A stretch of 64,000 nt of DNA, taken from assembly GCA_019347945.1 (NCBI GenBank), contig JAHWKK010000009.1, positions 62,001 to 126,000 of the forward strand. Direction: 5' to 3'. The notes under the pieces were generated by a model. That model was given only the letters and a program-made list of their open reading frames with translations. It was not told the DNA's origin and ran no database searches. Source of the DNA: Acidobacteriota bacterium. Lineage in GTDB: Bacteria > Acidobacteriota > Thermoanaerobaculia > Gp7-AA8 > JAHWKK01. Position numbers and translations under genes: made by a program. This document shows, in pieces, positions 57,947 through 64,000 of this stretch. Position 1 is the first letter of the stretch. Each line of letters starts with the position of its first letter.

Positions 57947-60102
57947 AAACCAGACTCAGCCTTCTGTTGATCACACTGGCAGTAACAATCGCAGGATGTG
58001 CGACGTCCGACTCGGCAACGACGTCGAGCCGCGCCGCCGGCATTCCTGATACCTGGACCGCAATCTCGACGCCGGAGCTCCGCTCATTCGACATCGCCGA
58101 ACCGAAACGGATCGAGCTCTCCAACGGGCTGGTGATCTTTCTTCAGGAAGACCACGAGGTGCCGCTGATCAAGGGCATCGTCACCATTCGCGGCGGTGAG
58201 CGCAACGTGCCGGGATCGAAGGCCGGCCTGACCGACGTCTACGGCCAGGCGTGGCGCACCGGCGGAACGACGTCGATGACCGGCGACGAAATCGACGAGA
58301 TGCTCGAAGCCCGCGCCGCAATCGTCGAAACGTATGCCGACGTCGACTCGAGCGGAATGACGTGGGATTCGCTCACGGAAGACTTCGAAACCACTTTCGG
58401 TGTGGCGATGGATCTCCTTCAGAACCCCGAGTTCCGCGAGGAGAAGATCGGACTCGCGAAGAATCAGGTTCGTACGGGCATTGCTCGTCGAAATGACAAC
58501 CCGGCCGCGATCGCGTCCCGCGAAGCGAGGAAACTCGTCTATGGGACCGGCTCGCCATACGCCCGGAACGTCGAGTACGACACGCTCGCGGCGGTCGATC
58601 GAGACGATCTGATCGCCTTCCACGAGCGCACCGTCCACCCGAACAACATGATCATCGGCATCGTCGGCGACTTCGATCCGATCCAGATGGAATCGCGCCT
58701 CCGACGCGCCTTCGGCGACTGGGACCGCGGCCCTGAGATCGAGGCGCCGGTCATCGCGCTGGAAACAGCCGATCCTGGCGTGTACTTCATCCCGAAGAAC
58801 GACGTCACGCAAAGCAACATCAGGATCGTGGCTCCCGGCGCGCTCCGCGACGACCCCAACTACTACGCCCTTCGCGTGATGAACGAGATTTTCGGCGGCG
58901 GCTTTTCTGCCCGGCTCTTCTCCCGCATCCGCTCGGATCGCGGGCTCGCATACTCGGTCGGTGGCGGAGTCGGTACTGCTTACGATCACCCCGGTCTGTT
59001 CCAGATCAGCATGGGAACCAAGAGCGGCACGACCCTCGAAGCGATCAAGGCGCTTTATGGTGAGATCGAGTCGTTCCAGGCAGGCCCGATCGAGGAAGCT
59101 GAGCTCACCCGTGCTCGTGAATCGCTACTCAACTCGTTCATCTTCAGCATCGACTCGAAAGAGGAGGTTTTGCGGGAGAAGATGACGCTCGAGTTCTACG
59201 GCTATCCGCTCGATATGATCGACCGATTCCAGTCGGAAATCAGCAGCGTCACTCTCGACGACGTACAGCGCGTCGCACGGGATTACATCGACCGCGAGAA
59301 CCTCGCGGTTGTGGTCGTCGGAAAGGCGGACGACTTCGACGCCGATCTCTCGACCCTCGGTCCCGTGACCGAGATCGACATCGCGATTCCGGAACCCGGC
59401 TCGACATCAATGGTCGAGCTCGAGACGGATGCCGCCGGCCAGAGCACCCTCGACAAAGTCGTCCGGGGCCTCGGCGGCGCTGCCGCGGTCGACCGGGTCC
59501 GCTCGATCCGACGAGTCGCCGACATCAACATCACGCTTCCGCAGGGCCAGGGCGCGATGAGCGCCAAACTCGACTCGGTCGAGAAGTACCCGGGCTCGTT
59601 CCGCCAGACGATCGCTCTGCCGATGGGACAGATGACGACCATCGTCGGCGATGACGTCGCCGTGATGATGACACCCGGCGGCAACCAGGCTCTTCCGGCG
59701 GCGCAGCGGCAGGAAACACTCAAACAGCTCACCAAGTCGCCAATCAATATCGTCCAGCATCGCAACGATGCCGCCTACCGCTTCTCCTCGGGCGGCACCC
59801 AAACGATTGATGGCAGGACCGTCGAGGTGCTCGACGTCGATGCAGCCGGCGTTCGAATTCGCTGGTTCGTCGATCCGCGAAGCGGCTACATTGTCCGCAG
59901 CGAAGGAGGAAGCCTCAGCATGATGGGCACTCCGGTGAACGAAAGAGTCGACTACTCCGATTTTCGCAACGTCGAGGGAATCGTTCAGCCTTACAGGATG
60001 ACGGTTTACGAAGACGGCAATCAGGCGGCTTCGATCAATATCACCGAGATCGATGTTAACCCGACCGTCGCTCCCGACTTCTGGATGGTGCCGTCGAACT
60101 AG
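57943..60102 (+). CDS. M16-family partner lipoprotein with extra C-terminal domain
   Basis: The 719-residue product has a lipobox IAGC with Cys19. Two M16 domains (about 45-240 and 260-480) follow. The HxxEH zinc motif is missing; the region reads GLTDVYGQAWRTGGT. The substrate-binding RY-type segment RSDRGLAYSVGG is kept. This is the split of paired M16B proteases: one catalytic, one binding subunit. Residues about 500-719 form an additional strand-rich domain not usual in the family, which I do not recognise; it resembles periplasmic lipid- or lipoprotein-handling beta folds only in general pattern. An intrinsic terminator follows. Confidence 0.9.
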   Translation: MKTRLSLLLITLAVTIAGCATSDSATTSSRAAGIPDTWTAISTPELRSFDIAEPKRIELSNGLVIFLQEDHEVPLIKGIVTIRGGERNVPGSKAGLTDVYGQAWRTGGTTSMTGDEIDEMLEARAAIVETYADVDSSGMTWDSLTEDFETTFGVAMDLLQNPEFREEKIGLAKNQVRTGIARRNDNPAAIASREARKLVYGTGSPYARNVEYDTLAAVDRDDLIAFHERTVHPNNMIIGIVGDFDPIQMESRLRRAFGDWDRGPEIEAPVIALETADPGVYFIPKNDVTQSNIRIVAPGALRDDPNYYALRVMNEIFGGGFSARLFSRIRSDRGLAYSVGGGVGTAYDHPGLFQISMGTKSGTTLEAIKALYGEIESFQAGPIEEAELTRARESLLNSFIFSIDSKEEVLREKMTLEFYGYPLDMIDRFQSEISSVTLDDVQRVARDYIDRENLAVVVVGKADDFDADLSTLGPVTEIDIAIPEPGSTSMVELETDAAGQSTLDKVVRGLGGAAAVDRVRSIRRVADINITLPQGQGAMSAKLDSVEKYPGSFRQTIALPMGQMTTIVGDDVAVMMTPGGNQALPAAQRQETLKQLTKSPINIVQHRNDAAYRFSSGGTQTIDGRTVEVLDVDAAGVRIRWFVDPRSGYIVRSEGGSLSMMGTPVNERVDYSDFRNVEGIVQPYRMTVYEDGNQAASINITEIDVNPTVAPDFWMVPSN

Positions 60103-60129
60103 CGGATATCCACGAACCGCGATGAAAAG

Positions 60130-60157
60130 GGGGCCGGGATTTCCGGCTCCTTTTTTT
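60130..60157 (+). terminator. Intrinsic terminator after the M16 pair
   Basis: An 8-bp stem GGGGCCGG/CCGGCTCC with one G-U pair and a 5-base loop is followed by seven T. This is the clearest Rho-independent terminator in the window. Confidence 0.9.
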
Positions 60158-60300
60158 GTCATTCTGAGCCGGCGAAGCACGGCGAAGAATCTGGGGGCCG
60201 GCTCGTGAATCGACCTTGCCGCTCAGAGTCATGCTTCAATCACGACCACCAGCCAGATTCTTCGCCGCGCTTCGCCGGCTCAGAATGACGAGGGTGTGGC
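60158..60300. repeat. Inverted-repeat element between the M16 genes and marC
   Basis: CATTCTGAGCCGGCGAAG at left and CTTCGCCGGCTCAGAATG at right are nearly perfect inverted complements, separated by about 85 bases that include AAGAATCTGG/CCAGATTCTT inner arms. It starts directly after the terminator T-run. Confidence 0.88.
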
Positions 60301-60321
60301 GATGTCGAGAGCCTCAACCTC

Positions 60322-60975
60322 CTACCCGGCCAGCGATCGAATCCCGTTGATGATGAACTGAACACCGATCGCGCCGAGCAGCAACGCCATGACTTTGGCG
60401 AACACCGCCTGACCCCGCTCTCCGATGAGCCGCGAGACCGGAACTGCAATCAGCATCACCAGCCAGGCCGCGATCCCCACGGCGAAAATCGCCCCGATCA
60501 CCGCGAGGCGCTGTTCGAAGTCCCGGTAGAGATTCACGAACACCATGACGGAGCTGATCGCACCCGGCCCTGCGAGCATCGGGATGGCGATCGGCACAAT
60601 CGCAACCGACATCGGATCACCCGACCGCTCCGGCTCGGCAGTGTCCACGGCTTCGTCCCAACTCGGCTGGTTCGGCTCGTAGCGATTCTCGTCCTGAATC
60701 AGATTCCGAAGAGCACGCGTCAGAAAGAGAATGCCTCCCATGATCTGGAACGCCTCGATCGTAATTCCAAAAAAGCGGAAGAGATACTCACCGGCGAAGA
60801 GAAAGATCGTCAGCACGAGGATGCACGCGACGCTCGCGTAAAGCGCGACCCGCTTACGCGACCCACGAAGTGACCCCTCCGTCATCGCGAGATACGAGGG
60901 AACGATCGCGAGCGGGTTGACCAGCGTCAGCAGCGCGATGAAGGAGAGTGTCGCAATCCTGAAATATTCGGTCAT
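60322..60975 (-). CDS. MarC-family membrane protein
   Basis: The 217-residue product has six predicted membrane spans and the family pattern FIALLTLVNPLAIVPSYLAMT at the start, IMGGILFLTRAL in the middle and VPIAIPMLAGPGAISSVMV before the last helices. MarC proteins are inner-membrane proteins of unknown role; the earlier link to multiple antibiotic resistance was withdrawn. A 30-residue acidic loop separates span three and four. It is divergent from the next membrane-protein gene. Confidence 0.93.
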   Translation of the reverse strand: MTEYFRIATLSFIALLTLVNPLAIVPSYLAMTEGSLRGSRKRVALYASVACILVLTIFLFAGEYLFRFFGITIEAFQIMGGILFLTRALRNLIQDENRYEPNQPSWDEAVDTAEPERSGDPMSVAIVPIAIPMLAGPGAISSVMVFVNLYRDFEQRLAVIGAIFAVGIAAWLVMLIAVPVSRLIGERGQAVFAKVMALLLGAIGVQFIINGIRSLAG

Positions 60976-61072
60976 AAATGCCTGGGACGGAACGAGGTTG
61001 CTTCGCCGGCGGACGAACTCCTAACCCCGGCCTGCTCGTCGCTAATCCCGGTCTCAAATATGATGGAGCTCG

Positions 61073-61531
61073 ATGGCTTACCTCACGCTGTTGTCGCTCC
61101 ACTCGTGGAACCGCTGGATCGTGCTTTTCCTGGTCATAGCTCTGCTCGTAGCGGCCGTCAAAGGCTGGAATCGGGCCACGGACGCGAGGGCGCTCGAAAA
61201 ACTCAGCCTTTTCACGATCGTTTCCATCGACGTTCAGCTTCTGCTGGGAATCATCCTCCTCTTTCTCTCACCGTACGTCGCGGGATTCGTCGCCGACCCC
61301 GGGCCCGCAATGTCCAACTCGGTGGTTCGATTCTGGGGGGTCGAGCACACGACCGCTATGCTCGTCGCGGTCGTTCTCGCGCATGTCGGGCGGATCAGGA
61401 TCAAGCGCGCCGAATCGGCGATCAAGGCGCACCGCCGGGGTGCCATCTTCTTCGGCCTCTCGCTGCTCCTGATGCTTCTCGCGATCCCCTGGCCTTTCAT
61501 GGCGTACGGCCGGGACCTGTTCCGGGTGTGA
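61073..61531 (+). CDS. Four-span membrane protein, unknown family
   Basis: The 152-residue product has four hydrophobic segments (about 13-30, 45-66, 89-105 and 124-142). His residues lie in LHSWNRWIV and VEHTTAM, near membrane faces, suggestive of metal or haem contact, as in small cytochrome-b-like proteins. I do not recognise a named family with certainty. The ATG at 61073 precedes the first span directly. It is convergent with the phosphatase gene, 7 bases away. Confidence 0.75.
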   Translation: MAYLTLLSLHSWNRWIVLFLVIALLVAAVKGWNRATDARALEKLSLFTIVSIDVQLLLGIILLFLSPYVAGFVADPGPAMSNSVVRFWGVEHTTAMLVAVVLAHVGRIRIKRAESAIKAHRRGAIFFGLSLLLMLLAIPWPFMAYGRDLFRV

Positions 61532-61538
61532 TTCGGAT

Positions 61539-61973
61539 TCACTTTTCACCGAGTACTCTGGTCCGAAGCTCATCGATCGCACCGTCCAGCACTCCGGCCA
61601 CTCTACGATAGCTCTCGATCCCGAAACCGAAAGGGTCCTCGACCTCCAGTACGAGGAGCCGATCTTCGGCGACGCCGAAATCCGAGCGGAGCCGTTCGGC
61701 AATCCCTTCGGTCAGCGCCACGACATGGTCGTAGCGATCGAGATCGAGACCGCTCACGTGCCTCGCCCGGTGTTGTGACAGATCGAGGGAGCGTTCCCGC
61801 GCGACCTCCATCGCTTCGTGTGTCGAGGGGTTCCCCTCCCAGGCGGCGACGCCCGCGCTCTCCACTTCGACTTCATCACCCCAGACGTCCCGCGCCATCA
61901 CCTCCGCCAGAGGGCTTCTGCAGATATTTCCGAGGCATACAAAAAGGACCAGAGGGCGGGATCGCTCTTCCAC
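61539..61973 (-). CDS. Low-molecular-weight protein tyrosine phosphatase
   Basis: The 144-residue product has the phosphatase P-loop CLGNICRS near residues 13-20 and the general acid Asp in EDPFGFG near the C-terminus, with RAR and DRYDHVVALTE between. Both active-site parts are intact. In bacteria such enzymes dephosphorylate tyrosine kinases of exopolysaccharide export, or act as arsenate reductases; the P-loop with RSP and the DP motif favour phosphatase. No tyrosine kinase is beside it. It is convergent with the membrane protein. Confidence 0.93.
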   Translation of the reverse strand: MEERSRPLVLFVCLGNICRSPLAEVMARDVWGDEVEVESAGVAAWEGNPSTHEAMEVARERSLDLSQHRARHVSGLDLDRYDHVVALTEGIAERLRSDFGVAEDRLLVLEVEDPFGFGIESYRRVAGVLDGAIDELRTRVLGEK

Positions 61974-62073
61974 GGCGCAAGCCTGTCACGAGGCGTGCAG
62001 CCCGGCAAGAGGATGACTCCGGAGCTCGTTGTTCGATCCGTGAACCGTGGGGCCCTCCTCTATACTGGCTCTG

Positions 62074-62298
62074 ATGATCGGTTGCGACGAAAAGGAAGCA
62101 CGCAATCTCCGGCTGGCGCTCGAGCTTTTCGAGGCCGGTGAAGAGCTGAAGCGTCAGGCGCTCAGGCGGGCCCATCCCGAGGTCACCGAGACCGAGATCG
62201 AATCGATGATCATCGCCTGGTTGAGAGAGCGTCCTGGAGCACCGCACGGAGACTCTCCCGGCCGGCGCATCTCGCTGGATGAGCTCCTCAGTCGATGA
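62074..62298 (+). CDS. Small helical protein preceding a nucleotidyltransferase
   Basis: The 74-residue product from the ATG at 62074 is charged and helical (LRLALELFEAGEELKRQALRR, TEIESMIIAWLRERPG). Small proteins of this look, with HPE..E.E...WLR.RPGA, are commonly encoded just before minimal nucleotidyltransferases (recalled from experience, not checked). The next gene's ATG overlaps its stop by four bases, and that gene has a nucleotidyltransferase start, so the known pairing is seen directly. A toxin-antitoxin or phage-defence role is possible but unproven. An in-frame GTG at 62047 is an alternative start. Confidence 0.65.
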   Translation: MIGCDEKEARNLRLALELFEAGEELKRQALRRAHPEVTETEIESMIIAWLRERPGAPHGDSPGRRISLDELLSR

Positions 62299-62612
62299 AC
62301 CGGCTTCAGCGAATTCTCGAAAGGGTGAAAACCGATCTCGATTCGCTCGGAGTCCCCTGGTGTCTGGCCGGAGGGCTCGCGGTTTCCGTCTGGGGCGAAC
62401 CAAGGTTGACGCGCGACATCGACGTCATCGTCGCTGTGAGCTCAGACCAACAGACTGAAGAACTGATTCGGCAGCTTCAGGATGACAGCCGTTTGGATGT
62501 GACGAGGGCTAAACGGGGTTCGAGGTTCGGCGAAATGATCTCGCGCGATTCCCTCCGACGTCATTCTGAGCCCGGCGAAGCGCGGGCGAAGAATCTGGGC
62601 GGGGGATCGTGA
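62295..62612 (+). pseudogene. Nucleotidyltransferase gene truncated by an inverted-repeat element
   Basis: The first 61 codons encode the start of a minimal nucleotidyltransferase: GVPWCLAGGLAVSVWG, then RLTRDIDVIV, giving the G-G and D-x-D catalytic signature of the polymerase-beta superfamily. From about 62478 the codons are those of the repeat family (CAGGATGAC...), ending at 62612 in a repeat-encoded tail. Full-length relatives are about 150-200 residues, and no further part is found beyond the repeat. The protein lacks the third acidic residue and the C-terminal helices and is almost surely inactive. Confidence 0.8.
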
Positions 62613-62695
62613 GTGAGCGGTGCAGGCGATGGTCACGTTGAGCCACGACCGTCCCCCAGATCCTTCGCCGTCCTTCGGCGGCTCAGGATGACGTG
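62478..62695. repeat. Inverted-repeat element inside a nucleotidyltransferase gene, arms b then a
   Basis: It begins CAGGATGAC...GGATGTGACGAG, like the end of the composite repeat at 5670-5700, and then has a complete inverted pair: GTCATTCTGAGCCCGG at 62560 and GGCGGCTCAGGATGAC ending 62692. Bases 62700-62740 hold the ACCGGCCACCGG/GGCAACC repeat. The junction at 62478 is within codons of the truncated gene. Confidence 0.85.
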
Positions 62696-62759
62696 GACCG
62701 CGTTGCACCACCGGCCACCGGCTACTGGCAACCGCCTTACTCGGATCCGGTGCGAAGCC

Positions 62760-64000
62760 TCACATATTTGTGGAGCCTCGAAGGGCCCGCTCTCGCCAGC
62801 GCTGCGCGGTCTGCGCGTCTCCGAGCGTTTCGTACGTCGTCGCGGCCGCTTCCCGTGCTCTCGGAGTAGGATTCGCCTCGACCATCCGTTCGATGATCGC
62901 ATCGACCCGTTCGGGCCGGTTCGCGAACACCATGACGACGGCGAGACTCGTATAAGGCCGCAGGTTCCGGGGATTCGCGGCAATCTCCCTTTCGAAAGCC
63001 CGCGCGGCGAGATCCCATTCGGACTGTCGTGCATGCAGGTCACCCTGAACCGATTCGAGATCCACGACGCTCTGCCCTGTCTTTGCGGCGATCGCTCGGG
63101 CGCGGCCGAGCTCCGCTTCGGCCTCAGCGAGCCGGTTTTCGTCGAGGTAGCTGTCTGCGATGACGACCGCAGCAGCCAGTGGCCGATACTCTTTCGCCAG
63201 AGCCGCTTCTCTTCTCGCTTCCTCTCCGTTTCCTTTCCGCCTGGCAATCCTCGCCAGCAGAAGATGGGCGCCGCCCGGATTCCCGCCCAACGCCAACCGC
63301 GCGTGCTCCGCGGCGTCCTCGAGCTCCCCTTCCGCAAGCATCGCGGCGCCGGCAGAGAGTGCGAGCTCGTCGAGCAGCTCCGGAGAGGCCTCCATCGCCG
63401 ACTTCCAGGCATCGATCGACGCGCGCCCTTCTCCCGCCTCGTCGAGCAGATCAGCCAGAAGAATCCAACCCTCCGTGAAGGCGGGACTCGCGCCGACGAG
63501 GGACTGCAGCTTCCCGATCGCCGGCAGAACCTCCCCCGACGAAGCTATCGCCGAAGCCTCCCGGAGCAGATCGAGATCCCCGATCCGGTCCTTCGGATCA
63601 GGCAGACTTCCTTCCGGATTTCGCACCGATCCGACGTACCCGAGCGCCGAAAGCCGGGCCGCCTCCTCGGGATCGACTGCCGTCGGGGCGACGATCTCCC
63701 TGTCGATGGCAGCCAGATGCTCCCTCAGACGGGCCAGAGCTCTCCGCTCCGTGCTCGCGATGTTGCGCTGCTCCCGAGGATCGTCGACATAGTCGTAGAG
63801 CTCGACGGCCGGAGCCTCGATCATCTGAAACCGCTCGTCGGCGACCGAGTAAAGCTCGCTCCATCCGAGATGAAACCGCGGGTAGAGCGTCTCCGCGTAG
63901 ATGGTCGCGTGATGGGGTGCGGAAAGAAGTGACCGGCCATCTGGTGCATCGAATGGAACACTCGCGACCGCGGCGATCGTCGGCGCGATGTCGGTGAGAT
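62760..64000 (-). CDS. Sulfatase-TPR protein, N-terminus beyond the window
   Basis: The frame is open from the right edge to a stop at 62760, so at least 413 codons are present and the start is outside. The first part, LTDIAPTIAAVAS then IYAETLYPRFHLGW and ELYDYVDDPREQRNIA, is the C-terminal end of an alkaline-phosphatase-fold sulfatase, and the catalytic Cys/Ser region lies outside the window. From about 120 residues on, at least seven TPR-like helical pairs follow (WILLADLLDEAGE, AEHARLALGGNPGGAHLLLARI, ARAFEREIAANPRN). Such sulfatase-TPR proteins are frequent in Acidobacteriota (recalled). The substrate is unknown. Confidence 0.87.
   Translation of the reverse strand, partial: LTDIAPTIAAVASVPFDAPDGRSLLSAPHHATIYAETLYPRFHLGWSELYSVADERFQMIEAPAVELYDYVDDPREQRNIASTERRALARLREHLAAIDREIVAPTAVDPEEAARLSALGYVGSVRNPEGSLPDPKDRIGDLDLLREASAIASSGEVLPAIGKLQSLVGASPAFTEGWILLADLLDEAGEGRASIDAWKSAMEASPELLDELALSAGAAMLAEGELEDAAEHARLALGGNPGGAHLLLARIARRKGNGEEARREAALAKEYRPLAAAVVIADSYLDENRLAEAEAELGRARAIAAKTGQSVVDLESVQGDLHARQSEWDLAARAFEREIAANPRNLRPYTSLAVVMVFANRPERVDAIIERMVEANPTPRAREAAATTYETLGDAQTAQRWRERALRGSTNM

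Overview
The window is GC-rich, densely coded chromosomal DNA from a Gram-negative (diderm) bacterium. Envelope lipoproteins, a heptose-kinase-type sugar kinase, DapA/DapD lysine synthesis, a Rho with an extended N-terminus, a two-subunit class I fumarase, a DUF3536-type GH57 enzyme, a TPR-bearing Ser/Thr kinase and a sulfatase-TPR protein together suggest Acidobacteriota or a neighbouring soil/sediment phylum. That placement is inference; no rRNA or tRNA gene was recognised, and no transposase, integrase, phage gene or CRISPR array was seen.

Layout. 0-3.5 kb: dynamin-like GTPase (cut by the left edge), secreted metalloprotease, heptose-type kinase. 3.5-8.2 kb: zinc-ribbon protein, thyA-folA, GH57. 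8.4-14.5 kb: exported amidase, ATP-grasp ligase, a small helical protein with a nucleotidyltransferase remnant, and an S15/CocE hydrolase coupled to a second ATP-grasp-like protein. 14.6-17.4 kb: surE-pcm-acylphosphatase-apt-CBS, tightly packed. 17.9-25 kb: rho, engB, lon, clpX, dCMP-deaminase-like protein, receiver protein. 25-30.2 kb: Ser/Thr kinase, lipoprotein-like protein and VanX-like dipeptidase with overlapping ends, then a serine hydrolase. 30.8-41 kb: a 23-residue basic peptide, a DGSG-repeat protein, DUF420, diguanylate cyclase, msrA, msrB, a GVGD-repeat protein, an FN3 lipoprotein, glmS and a FabH-like enzyme. 41-45.5 kb: ankyrin protein and a three-gene operon combining a 2-aminophenol-dioxygenase-like beta subunit, an alpha subunit fused to a RidA/aminomuconate-deaminase-like domain, and kynurenine formamidase. 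45.8-54.7 kb: most of the lysine/diaminopimelate pathway in two blocks (dapA-dapD-aminotransferase; asd-lysC ... dapB). 54.7-64 kb: fumarase, an M16 protease pair, marC, a tyrosine phosphatase, a second small-protein/nucleotidyltransferase locus broken by a repeat, and a sulfatase-TPR protein (cut by the right edge).

The most unusual gene content is the 42.5-45.5 kb operon. It looks like a compact route from formylkynurenine-type substrates to meta-cleavage and deamination of an aminophenol, with two consecutive steps fused in one polypeptide.

The most unusual non-coding feature is the density of repeats between genes: about nine copies or parts of a ~150-bp inverted-repeat element with two distinguishable arms, a two-hairpin element present twice in opposite orientations, a cluster of short GC palindromes downstream of rho, and several short-period tandem families (GAAGAGT, GATCCCT, CAGGAGC/CAGGAGA types, and TTCGAGG). 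The repeats have visibly affected genes. DHFR and the dap-linked aminotransferase end in repeat-encoded tails, and a nucleotidyltransferase gene runs into an inverted-repeat element that replaces its 3' part.
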